This document shows positions 47,401-54,516 of a stretch of 61,051 nt of DNA, one piece after another. Source of the DNA: a bacterium (GTDB lineage: Bacteria > Methylomirabilota > Methylomirabilia > Methylomirabilales > 2-02-FULL-66-22); contig JAKPQH010000101.1 of NCBI GenBank assembly GCA_029580855.1, forward strand, positions 1 through 61,051, given 5' to 3'. Positions within the stretch are counted from its first letter, which is position 1. Each line of letters starts with the position of its first letter. The position numbers were made by a program, and so were the translations under genes. Below the pieces are notes generated by a model. That model did no database searches. It was not told the origin of the DNA and saw only the letters and a list, made by a program, of their open reading frames with translations.

Positions 47401-48098
47401 GACAGCAGCTCGATGCCGGGAACACCGGCGATGTTGGCAAGCTTTACATGGATCGGCAGCGACAGCCGGACATGGGTCGGGTCGGGCAGCGTCACCTCGA
47501 TCGCGCGGGCGGGATTTGTCTGGTCGTCCCAGATCTCGACCCACACGTCGTAGGTATAGGGCGGCGCACTCTCGCCCGGAAACGACTCGGTGTGCGGGAT
47601 CACGCCGCTGGTGTAGAGGCCGTGGATGTATTCCTTCGCCAGATCCAGGGTGATGGCGCCGACAGGATCGCCGCTCGTCAGGCTCACGGTGACCTTGTTG
47701 CGCGGGAGACCCTCGAAAATGATGCCGATGTTCGGTGCGCTGCCCGGGATCGTTCCAAAAGGAGCGGTGATATCCAGCGTCGCCTGCATCTCGACCAGCG
47801 AGAGCGACTGCAGATGGGTTGTGTTCGGATCCATCTGCACCTGCACGTCGGTCGCCATCCGCACCGTGACGCCGTTATCCGCGGGCGCCATCGTCAGCGA
47901 CAGCCCGGCCCGCGGGATCGTCACCTGGCCGCCGCTGGCGACGTACGGTCCCAGCGCCGTGCCCGCGGGAATCGGCACCTCGTGCGGGATTGCGCCGGGA
48001 TCGCCGGTCCCGCCGTTGTCCCACGCGGCGCGCAGCATTCCTTCCAGGACCGTGTCCTTGACCTCCGCGACAACCTCAAATCCGCGCGTTTCTGCCAT
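44388..48098 (-). CDS. giant PKD-repeat protein with internal membrane hairpin, no signal peptide
   Basis: 1236 residues. Residues 1-480 are a long alpha/beta region of unknown fold, distantly reminiscent of lipid-binding TULIP-type proteins (inference). Around 499-530 is a very hydrophobic stretch (WAWLLAVLGFIIGIIVGVIW) that could be a membrane hairpin. Three PKD-type modules follow (about 607-677, 680-776, 780-880; WDFGDDT and WKFGDGD are the marks). Residues about 882-1080 look like a carbohydrate-binding beta-sandwich (NKDFEAGF, HYHIDG). No N-terminal signal is seen. ATG 48098 is chosen since GGAG is 7 nt before it. The 5' end overlaps the upstream gene by 23 bp. Confidence 0.75.
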   Translation of the reverse strand: MAETRGFEVVAEVKDTVLEGMLRAAWDNGGTGDPGAIPHEVPIPAGTALGPYVASGGQVTIPRAGLSLTMAPADNGVTVRMATDVQVQMDPNTTHLQSLSLVEMQATLDITAPFGTIPGSAPNIGIIFEGLPRNKVTVSLTSGDPVGAITLDLAKEYIHGLYTSGVIPHTESFPGESAPPYTYDVWVEIWDDQTNPARAIEVTLPDPTHVRLSLPIHVKLANIAGVPGIELLSPMGVLAREVLLVEYQHDTTAGMITAKLPQAVVSVEGVGPADGIEGANYATAKAIDPTIDALFAAAIQKRAQHVVAGLAPMNIPVPTAGQIAQLIGDKAHQALLARRYAAAWTPNVPSGSPVTVTDVRPKALANALAVAINPGPGADQNLLADFVPAGAAFAIALDDEFVHRAIGEVVARPESEGGFGGIPKTFPDIAGHRVDLKRLDWALQNGKIHFTGSCTVHDVFCGADADCDFWADVGLKWSAPDANGAQQLTPYLIDSDASLPWWAWLLAVLGFIIGIIVGVIWVVITIVIDQIADKIGASVISDQVSGQIQTLGAWPQQLQGVGKVTSTFDEAVIIESSGLVFTGSMLTTAQYALTSVAFANAHGPYAGVAASPIAFQAGPASPNLAYTWEFSDGGSASGHQVSRTFVENGLYVARVTTTVGEPGGAVTHQSTRVRVQNVRPAVEAGPDITVKEGETFTVTGHFEDAEWVDRHEAVWDFGDDTLPVKGVVTETNDPPSAKGTVSASHAFCTNGDYTVTLRVQDDDGGIGEDTLSVHVENVPPTVVVDPIVFAYPCVPVTLVGRFVDPGWCDRHTATWKFGDGDFAFEATPATVREVNQPPVGYGIAAATHTYRALATHHAECVVVDSDGASGRAQLTVAVVDLMNKDFEAGFHAMPVGTVANEWGPYTRAGGASMASAMVLGDTGAGDGLVFAAEEFVVRDGQRAQRVELPPHAAAGLFQSVGANPGWDYQVTAHYHIDGRTAGRCRVGLDPRGGQDPTAAHVVWAQGDRTGEWHKLLVRANAEARRITVFLEAEGLDRRAVAYFDAVCLAPFPCKLPDPQKPELRPEPRRQCVGFAEEREARTLPTPFSRHGFGFTSRGARPLCVVLWGEPQGEGKLVVPDDGVRLTLPRVAEQVTAEVAPYAESPVRLRALDAGGRLLGEVHSTGERRMQLLTISHAGITDVEITGGRSEGLLRELCIVTVVTTVAESAEHRGSGTERSEAWPIRNPIGMSRFGKS

Positions 48099-48750
48099 CG
48101 TCATGCTCCGTATGGTCGGGCAGATGCACGACAACCCTCGCCACGGGGACACCCCGAGGATTGGCCTTCACGGCGTCGTAGCCCGCCCGCGACGCGAGCC
48201 GGGGCGAACGCAGAGATATGGCGCGGTGCTGAAGGAGCAGATCGACCACCGCGTGCCGGCCCCGGAGTTGCTCGAGCGGATCGGTGGGCGACGCGCTTTC
48301 CGCGCGCCGCGCGTCAAAACGCCGCCGCGCTGTTTTTCCGCCTTTTCGGCCGCCCGGCGTATTTTCTTTGACGACGATCCGCGGCCCATCGAGGGGGCGC
48401 GCCGGCGGCGGGGCCAGCGATACGAGACCCGAAGGTCTCGGCAGTTTGAGCCGCACGAACAGCACCCGCTGGAGGTCTTCGTCCGACTCGGGATCGAAAC
48501 GCTCGCCCGCAGCCTCGAAGAGCTTCCCCTCGATGGAGGCGAGACGCGTGCGCGCGGCGTCGGAAAACCGCGCACGCCGCTCTACCTCGCGGGCGACTTC
48601 CGGCGTCAGCTCGAATCCCAGCTCCGCGATCGCCAGGACCGGGTTGGCCATGGCGCGGACCATAAAGTCGCGGTCCTCGCTCAGCCGCTTTACGATGGAC
48701 GGGACCAGGCGGTGGAAGGCCTCAAAAGAGGTGACGCGACGGGCAGCCAC
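48076..48750 (-). CDS. unknown protein with leader-like helix and DNA-polymerase-I thumb-like segment
   Basis: 224 residues from GTG 48750 (VAARRVTSFEAFHRLV), with AAGGAAAGAGAGG upstream. Residues 8-60 have a pattern like RiPP NHLP-leader or related helices (DFMVRAMANPVLAIAELGFEL). Residues 80-105 (AGERFDPESDEDLQRVLF..LKLP) and 165-185 (TDPLEQLRGRHAVVDLLLQHR) match the order of the PolA thumb motifs FNxNSPKQLxxxLFxxLxLP and the STxAxxLxxLxxxHPxxxxILxYR segment. No polymerase catalytic residues follow. First gene of the minus-strand operon with the PKD gene, under promoter 48899-48927. Function unknown. Confidence 0.7.
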   Translation of the reverse strand: MAARRVTSFEAFHRLVPSIVKRLSEDRDFMVRAMANPVLAIAELGFELTPEVAREVERRARFSDAARTRLASIEGKLFEAAGERFDPESDEDLQRVLFVRLKLPRPSGLVSLAPPPARPLDGPRIVVKENTPGGRKGGKTARRRFDARRAESASPTDPLEQLRGRHAVVDLLLQHRAISLRSPRLASRAGYDAVKANPRGVPVARVVVHLPDHTEHDDGRNARI

Positions 48751-48898
48751 GGCGGGGCCTCTCTTTCCTTGGGTGGACGGAAACCTCGACGGAAGAACAA
48801 CCGACCACGGGGCGCCACCGGGAACGGCCGGAACGCGAGGTGCATGATCGCCGGACGGCCGACCGGCGGCGACGCCTGGAGGAAACGTGACGCGGGTT

Positions 48899-48927
48899 AC
48901 GCTACCATCGGCGGCAGGGGAGGTCAA
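48899..48927 (-). promoter_or_regulatory. promoter of the PKD/helical operon
   Basis: On the minus strand TTGACC (48927-48922), 17-bp spacer, TAGCGT (48904-48899). Confidence 0.6.
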
Positions 48928-49105
48928 GCAAAAACCCCACCGATCCCGTCCTCGGTCCGGCGACCGCGGGTCTTCGCCGCCGACCGCGTGAGGACCCGCA
49001 GACAGTCGCCGCGGCCGGGTTGTCCTCGGGTCTGACACCGTACGGTGCCATTCGCGCCGCGGCGAGGGATTCGACAGCGGCGCGCCGGCGCGAGGAGGAA
49101 ACCGA

Positions 49106-49134
49106 TTGACAACGACCGGTAAGATGGCTAGCCT
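49106..49134 (+). promoter_or_regulatory. promoter of ispH-hpnD
   Basis: TTGACA at 49106-49111, 17-bp spacer, TAGCCT at 49129-49134, followed by a leader of about 45 nt with GAAGGGAG before the start. Confidence 0.6.
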
Positions 49135-49185
49135 GCCTTTCCGATGCACCGGAGGTCAACGGACACCGAGGTGAAGGGAGTTTCC

Positions 49186-50151
49186 ATGGCGGTGATGAAG
49201 CTGCTGCTGGCAAAGCCGCGGGGCTTTTGTGCCGGGGTGGATCGTGCTATAGACGTGGTCAATTTGGCCCTGGAGCTTTACCCCGGGCCCGTCTACGTGC
49301 GCCGAGAGATCGTCCACAATGTTCACGTCGTCGACGAACTCCGAAGAAAAGGCGCGATCTTTGTCCAGGAGTTGGATGAGGTGCCGGATGGCGCGACGGT
49401 GATCTTCAGCGCGCACGGCGTCTCCCCCGACGTTCGCAAGTCCGCCACCGCCCGAGGTCTCAAGGTGATCGACGCGACGTGCCCGCTCGTGACCAAGGTC
49501 CACCACGAGGCGTTGCGTTTCGCTCAAGAGCAGCGTCCGATCGTCCTGGTGGGGCACCAGGGGCACGACGAGGTCGTGGGCACCATGGGCCACGCGCCGG
49601 AGCACATCCACCTCATCGGTTCCGCGGAAGAGGCCGAAGCCCTCCGCGTGTCCGATCCACACCGGGTCGCCGTCATCACGCAGACAACCCTCAGCTTGGA
49701 CGACACCTCCAACGTCATCGATGTCCTGCGGCGACGCTTCCCTGGGATCACGGCTCCGGCCCGAAACGATATCTGTTACGCGACCCAGAACCGGCAAGCG
49801 GCCGTCAAGGCACTTGCGGCGCGGGCGCAGGTTATCCTCGTCATCGGGTCGAAGAACAGCTCGAACAGCAACCGGCTGGCGGAGGTGGCGCAAGCCGCAG
49901 GGGCGCGCGCCTATCAGATCGATGACGTCTCGCAGATCGATCCGACCTGGTTGGCGGACGTGGATTGTATCGGGATCACCGCCGGCGCCTCGGCCCCCGA
50001 GTACCTGGCATCCGAGGTGGTGCAGTATTTCCGCGCCCAGGGCATCGTGGATATCGAAGAGATCGAAGCGGTCACGGAAGAGGTGGGGTTCGCCCTCCCA
50101 CCGGAGCTGATGCGGGACCGCGAGGCGTCGCGCGTTCCGGTGCGCGCCTGA
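49186..50151 (+). CDS. ispH: 4-hydroxy-3-methylbut-2-enyl diphosphate reductase
   Basis: 321 residues. The three cluster-binding cysteines lie in PRGFCAGVDRAI, DATCPLVTKVH and NDICYATQNRQ; catalytic HG and NSSNSNRL motifs are present, and the GITAGASAPE end motif is complete. It is the last step of the MEP pathway, giving IPP and DMAPP. ATG 49186 has GAAGGGAG upstream. Lies next to hpnD and the prenyl cluster. Confidence 0.97.
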   Translation: MAVMKLLLAKPRGFCAGVDRAIDVVNLALELYPGPVYVRREIVHNVHVVDELRRKGAIFVQELDEVPDGATVIFSAHGVSPDVRKSATARGLKVIDATCPLVTKVHHEALRFAQEQRPIVLVGHQGHDEVVGTMGHAPEHIHLIGSAEEAEALRVSDPHRVAVITQTTLSLDDTSNVIDVLRRRFPGITAPARNDICYATQNRQAAVKALAARAQVILVIGSKNSSNSNRLAEVAQAAGARAYQIDDVSQIDPTWLADVDCIGITAGASAPEYLASEVVQYFRAQGIVDIEEIEAVTEEVGFALPPELMRDREASRVPVRA

Positions 50152-50236
50152 GCCTCCGCGCGCCGCGACACGCCCCGCAAGGTTCTTCGGATGAGGCCAG
50201 GGGTCGGCAGATGTCCGTCCTCCCGAGCGTCCTGCA

Positions 50237-51145
50237 ATGAGCCGGAGCCTCCCCGGGTCGGAATCAGGCGGCGTCTGTCGGGCCGTTACCAGGGCCAGCC
50301 GGTCGAATTTCGCGTACGCGTTTCTCTTCCTGCCCAAACCCAAGCGCGAGGCGCTGTACGGTATCTACGCCTTCTGCCGTATCAGCGATGACGTGGTCGA
50401 CGAGGGCTTTGCGGACATCGGCCCCTCGCCGGGGTCTCACGGGCCGGTCTCCGGCACCACGCCGACCGAGCGATTGAAGGCGTGGCGGGCCGAACTCGAC
50501 GCCTGTTTCCGGGGCGCGCCCCGCCATCCCGTCACGCGCCGCCTGGCCGAGACGTTGGCGCGGTTCCCCATCCCGCGCACCTACTTCGAGGAGTTGCTCG
50601 ACGGGGTCGAGATGGACCTGGTGAAGGCCCGCTACGCCACGTTCGCGGAGCTGGAGCGCTACTGCTACCGGGTGGCCGGTGTCGTCGGACTCATGTGCAT
50701 CGAGGTCTTCGGCTACACCCGCCCCGAGACCCGGCGCTACGCCGAGCATCTGGGGACCGCTTTCCAGCTCACCAACATCCTGCGGGATGTCGGGCGCGAT
50801 GGGGCGCAGGGGCGCATCTACCTTCCGCAGGAGGACCTGGTGCGATTCGGCTGCGCGGAGGCCGACATCCTCCACCGCCGTCTCACCCCGGCCTTCCGGA
50901 ACCTGATGCGCTTCGAGGCGGAGCGCGCCGGCGCGTTCTACCGCGCCGCCCGCGCCGTTCTCCCCCCGGCGGACCGCAAGACCATGCTGCCCGCCGAGAT
51001 CATGCGCGCCATCTATTTTCGGCTGCTCCGGCAGATCGAGGCTCGCAGCTTCGACGTCTACGCGCGCCCGATCCGGCTTTCCGATGCGCGGCGCCTCGCG
51101 CTGGCCTTCGGCTGCTGGGCCCGACACACGCTGGCCGTCCGGTAA
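50237..51145 (+). CDS. hpnD: squalene/phytoene synthase family protein, HpnD-like
   Basis: 302 residues. First Asp motif DDVVDE within GIYAFCRISDDVVDE, and the second motif NILRDVGRDGAQGRIYLP, as in presqualene-diphosphate synthase HpnD and phytoene synthase. AFLFLPKPKREALYGIYAFCR fits HpnD best, but HpnC/HpnE partners are not here, so phytoene synthase remains possible. It joins two C15 or C20 prenyl diphosphates. 85 bp downstream of ispH, probably co-transcribed. Confidence 0.8.
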   Translation: MSRSLPGSESGGVCRAVTRASRSNFAYAFLFLPKPKREALYGIYAFCRISDDVVDEGFADIGPSPGSHGPVSGTTPTERLKAWRAELDACFRGAPRHPVTRRLAETLARFPIPRTYFEELLDGVEMDLVKARYATFAELERYCYRVAGVVGLMCIEVFGYTRPETRRYAEHLGTAFQLTNILRDVGRDGAQGRIYLPQEDLVRFGCAEADILHRRLTPAFRNLMRFEAERAGAFYRAARAVLPPADRKTMLPAEIMRAIYFRLLRQIEARSFDVYARPIRLSDARRLALAFGCWARHTLAVR

Positions 51146-51196
51146 CGACTCCCACGGGCGGCCGAGAAAGACCCAGCCGCGGCGCCGGCCCGCGGA

Positions 51197-51230
51197 CAAA
51201 AAAACCGGCCGAGAGTTTTCATCGGCCGGT
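51197..51230 (-). terminator. intrinsic terminator for the receiver-DHp gene
   Basis: On the minus strand a perfect 9-bp stem ACCGGCCGA / TCGGCCGGT (51230-51204) with a 9-nt loop is followed directly by a run of T residues. Classic Rho-independent form, 50 bp after the stop of the minus-strand gene. Confidence 0.8.
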
Positions 51231-51253
51231 GGTCGGTCGTCGGTTGTCGGTTT
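51222..51253. repeat. short GGTCGTCGGTTGTCGG-type repeat
   Basis: About four units of the kind GTGGTCG, GTCGTCG, GTTGTCG just after the terminator stem. A brief member of the short-period repeats found in other gaps. Confidence 0.5.
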
Positions 51254-51279
51254 TACATTTCCCCTTGCCGGGCCCGCCC

Positions 51280-52047
51280 TCACGCGGCCCCGGATTTCGT
51301 CTCCTCGCCCTTCGCGCCGCTCAGATCCGTCATCTGCAGGCCGGGTACGTACTCCACCCTGCGGTCCTCCACCTCTTCCAACCGGCGCACCACGTCGCGG
51401 ATGCGGATGGTCGCGCGGCGGATCGCGTCCAGCTTCTTGCCCACGGGCCCGGGGAAGCTCTCCGCCTGCGCGAGCAGCAGATCCACAAACCCGAGGATGG
51501 TGCCCAGCGGGTTGTTGATCTCGTGGCGGATCGCCAGCCCGATCTCGCCGATGGCGGCCAGCCGCTCGCTGCGAATCAGACGCTCCTGGGTTTCCACCAA
51601 GACCCGGTTCTTGTGCGCCAGCTCGTCCGCCTGCCGCTTGATTTCCCGCTGCAGTACCAGGGTTCGGAGACAGCTGTGGACGCGGGCGAGGAACTCGCGG
51701 GGGTGGAACGGCTTGGGGATGTAGTCCTCGGCCCCCTGCAGCAGCCCCTCCACGCGGTCCTCCACCCGGTCCCGCGCGGTGAGCATGATGATGGGCATGC
51801 CCTGGGTGGCGGGGTTCGCCTTCAGCTCCTGGCACAGGAGACACCCGTCGCCCTCGGGAAACATCCGGTCCAGCAACAGCAGGTCCGGCATCCTGGCCCG
51901 CACGGCCTCGCGGGTCTCCGCCATGCTCGTGCGCGATTCGGCCTGATATCCCTCCTTCTGCAGGAGGTCGCAGATGAGGGCGGCCTGGACCGGATCGTCC
52001 TCCGCGACCAGAATCCGGGCCGACGGAAATGGCGTGGGCAGATGCAT
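51280..52047 (-). CDS. response-regulator receiver plus DHp (HisKA) protein without ATPase domain
   Basis: 255 residues. Receiver domain (10-128) with D60 as phosphoacceptor and K112-type lysine in YIPKPF, then a coiled-coil linker and a HisKA/DHp helix pair with H175 in RHEINNPLG. Only about 70 residues follow and no HATPase_c motifs (N box, G boxes) occur, so it cannot autophosphorylate by itself as a kinase. It may be a phosphotransfer or dimerisation protein. ATG 52047 has GGAGGAGA. No partner kinase lies in the window. Confidence 0.85.
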   Translation of the reverse strand: MHLPTPFPSARILVAEDDPVQAALICDLLQKEGYQAESRTSMAETREAVRARMPDLLLLDRMFPEGDGCLLCQELKANPATQGMPIIMLTARDRVEDRVEGLLQGAEDYIPKPFHPREFLARVHSCLRTLVLQREIKRQADELAHKNRVLVETQERLIRSERLAAIGEIGLAIRHEINNPLGTILGFVDLLLAQAESFPGPVGKKLDAIRRATIRIRDVVRRLEEVEDRRVEYVPGLQMTDLSGAKGEETKSGAA

Positions 52048-52133
52048 GACCGTCTCCTCCGCTCCAACCCATCCGACCCCGCTCCGGGCCGACGGCGCAA
52101 GACTATCACACTCGACGGCGTGCGGCCAAGCGA

Positions 52134-53168
52134 TCACGCGCCCGGCGCCGTGCGGCCTTCGTCGAACAGCCGTGCGACCTCGTCCCGGGCGAATCGCGGG
52201 AGCGGCCCCTCGCCGCCCCGCCAGTGTAACCGGCAGCCGTCCGCCGCCGGCACGACTTCGCCGATGACGGTCCCGCCGATTTGCTGCGACGCCCAGGCGG
52301 CCAGGATCCGGTCGACCCCCGCGGGTGGGCACGTCAGGAGGAGCGCTCCCGAGGCGATGAGCCCCAGCGGGTCGAGCCCCAGCGCGCCGCACAGCGCCCG
52401 GCACTCGTCCAGGACCGGCACGGCGTCCCGGTCGAGACGCAGGCCGACCCGCGCCGCCCTCGCCAGCTCCCACAGGCCGGTCGCCAGCCCCCCCTCGGTC
52501 GGGTCGTGCATGGCGTGAACCGGCGAAGCGGCCACGGCGGCGCGAGCGTCGGGCAGGACGGAGATCCCGGGCCGCCGTACCAACGCGCGGGCGCGCTCCA
52601 GGGTCTCGGCAGCCACGCCCCGTGTGCGAAGGCGCGCGCCGAACTCGCGCGCCAGAATCGACGCCCCCTCGATGGCGATGCCCTTGCTGAGCAGGATCGC
52701 GTCGCCGACCCGCGCCCCCGCCGTCGTGACCAGGCGGCCCTTCTCGACCTCGCCCAGCATGGTGCCGGCGAGGATGGGCCGGTCCAGACCCGAGGTGACC
52801 TCGGTGTGCCCGCCCACGAGGCTCGCACCCACGGCGTCGCACGCGTCTCGGACCTGTGCGAAGACGTCCGCCAGCAGCGCCTCCTCCGCCTGCGCTTCCG
52901 GCAGCAGCAGGGTCATGAGGAACCACGCCGGGCGCGCCCCGCGCACCGCCAGGTCGTTGGCATTGATGTGGACGGCGTACCAGCCGATCTCCTCGGCCAC
53001 AAAGGTGATGGGATCCACCTTGGCGATCAGATACCGGTCGCCGATGTCCAGAACGGCCGCGTCCTCGCCGATCTGCGGTCCCATGATCACGCGCGGGTCC
53101 CGCAGGGGAAGGTCGGCGAACAGCCGCTCCAGCATCTCCGGCGGGGGCTTCCCCAGCGCGATCCGCAC
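52134..53168 (-). CDS. AIR synthase-related (HypE-like/PurM fold) protein
   Basis: 344 residues. IGEDAAVLDIG near the N-terminus, the ATP-binding-like ASLVGGHTEVT and HDPTEGGLATGLWEL motifs belong to the PurM/HypE/SelD superfamily, members of which bind ATP and act on carbamoyl, thio or phosphate chemistry. The start is set at GTG 53168 (VRIALGKPPPEML); ATG-like starts further up run through a repeat. No hydrogenase gene is nearby, so the HypE role is unlikely. Precise reaction unknown. Confidence 0.8.
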   Translation of the reverse strand: MRIALGKPPPEMLERLFADLPLRDPRVIMGPQIGEDAAVLDIGDRYLIAKVDPITFVAEEIGWYAVHINANDLAVRGARPAWFLMTLLLPEAQAEEALLADVFAQVRDACDAVGASLVGGHTEVTSGLDRPILAGTMLGEVEKGRLVTTAGARVGDAILLSKGIAIEGASILAREFGARLRTRGVAAETLERARALVRRPGISVLPDARAAVAASPVHAMHDPTEGGLATGLWELARAARVGLRLDRDAVPVLDECRALCGALGLDPLGLIASGALLLTCPPAGVDRILAAWASQQIGGTVIGEVVPAADGCRLHWRGGEGPLPRFARDEVARLFDEGRTAPGA

Positions 53169-53221
53169 ACCCGCCGTGTGGGGTACCCGCCGCGCCGCGC
53201 CCGGCACACGGCGCCCGGCAC

Positions 53222-53330
53222 GCGATGTATCGGCTGTGCGATCACGGGTCATGGCTCGCGGCTCACCCCTCCCGGTTCGTGGCTCCCATTTCGCTGGTCA
53301 CGGCGCGTGGATCACCCGTCGCGGCTCACA
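53222..53330. repeat. 14-bp-period degenerate repeat
   Basis: On the minus strand successive units of the form GTGANCCNCGANNN: GTGAGCCGCGACGG, GTGATCCACGCGCC, GTGACCAGCGAAAT, GGGAGCCACGAACC. Lies between the M50 and AIR-synthase-like genes and reaches the end of the M50 gene. Confidence 0.65.
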
Positions 53331-54420
53331 CTTCGTAGACCGCGAACGGCAGTGGCGTCAGCAGCAGCGCCAGCAGCACCAGGGCCAGCAGCGCCAAACG
53401 CCGGCGCGGCGGGTCCAGCGGCGTCAGGTCGTCCAGCGGCGGCGGATGTTTGAGTCCCAGCGCCACGGCGAGCACCACCCAGACCAGCCAGCCCTCCCAG
53501 CGCGAGACGACGAAGAGCGCCACCAGGATGCCCAGGAACGGCCACACCGCCTTGCGGAAGCCCCGCCCCAGGACCGAATATGCGATGTGCCCGCCGTCCA
53601 GCTGCGAGAGCGGCATCAGGTTGAGGGCCGTGACAAACAGACCCAGCCACCCCGCCAGCGCCATCGGGTGCAGCATCACGTCCGAGCCGGGAGGGATGGG
53701 CCCCTTGATGAGCCACTTCAGCGCAAGATAGGCGAGCGAATTCCCCTCCTGGAGGACGACACCCGTCACGGGCTTGACCGGGGACACCGCCAGCCCCAAC
53801 ACCAGGATGGGCAACCCGACGACGAGTCCTGATAGCGGACCCGCGATGCCGATGTCGAAGAGCACCTTCCGGTTGGGAATCGGCGACCGCATCCTGATGA
53901 TCGCCCCCATGGTGCCGAGCGGCGGAACGGGCAGCGGGACGAAATACGGCAAGCTGACCTGGACGCCGTAGGCCCGCGCCGTGAGGTAATGGCCCAGCTC
54001 GTGACAGCCGAGGATGAGTAGGAGGCTCGCCGAAAACGGAACGCCGTACACCAGGGTCAACGGGTGGCTCAGGGGGTCCGCCCCTTCCATCCATGCGCCG
54101 ACCAGCAGCGTGGTGCACAGCGTCGCGAGGAAGAGGGCCAGGTTCAGCGGCCACCCGCGCCAGCCCTGGGGGGCGCCACGCGCGGCGGCCGGGAGACGCA
54201 CCAGGGTAATCTCGCGCGGGGTGTGGAGCATGGGGACGAACCCCAGCGGCTCGACCCGCGGGGCGACGATGCGCATGGCCAGTTCCGGGTCCACCAGCAG
54301 CTGTCCGCGGAACCGGACCGTGCCGTCGAGGACCTGCCAGCCCTCCACGTCGAACACGTCGGCCAGTTCACGGCCGAGCGCGGCCGCCCACGGCTCCACG
54401 GAGAAACCCCAACCCGGCAT
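53326..54420 (-). CDS. M50 family membrane metalloprotease
   Basis: 364 residues. Zinc site HELGH at 140-144, third ligand region NLMPLSQLDGGH near 270-282, and about six membrane helices. An N-terminal soluble domain of about 85 residues precedes the first helix. Resembles site-2 protease family members of the cyanobacterial/plant EGY type rather than RseP (no PDZ domain). Regulated intramembrane cleavage is the family role; its target is unknown. Confidence 0.88.
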   Translation of the reverse strand: MPGWGFSVEPWAAALGRELADVFDVEGWQVLDGTVRFRGQLLVDPELAMRIVAPRVEPLGFVPMLHTPREITLVRLPAAARGAPQGWRGWPLNLALFLATLCTTLLVGAWMEGADPLSHPLTLVYGVPFSASLLLILGCHELGHYLTARAYGVQVSLPYFVPLPVPPLGTMGAIIRMRSPIPNRKVLFDIGIAGPLSGLVVGLPILVLGLAVSPVKPVTGVVLQEGNSLAYLALKWLIKGPIPPGSDVMLHPMALAGWLGLFVTALNLMPLSQLDGGHIAYSVLGRGFRKAVWPFLGILVALFVVSRWEGWLVWVVLAVALGLKHPPPLDDLTPLDPPRRRLALLALVLLALLLTPLPFAVYEV

Positions 54421-54516
54421 GCGACGCGTCCTCTGATTCCTGCGCGCCCGCGCCAAACCCAACTTGTCCGCCGACGGTCCCCGGGGGCACCGTGGCGGTG
54501 AGACATCTCTTCGGGC

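Larger units (their letters stand above)
48751..49185. other. divergent promoter region between the PKD operon and ispH
   Basis: 435 bp without a gene. Holds the two divergent promoters listed separately (48899-48927 minus, 49106-49134 plus); nothing else was seen. Confidence 0.6.

Noticed and set aside
52134..53168. HypE hydrogenase maturation protein
   Set aside because: Only the PurM/HypE fold is supported; no hydrogenase or other hyp gene is in the window.
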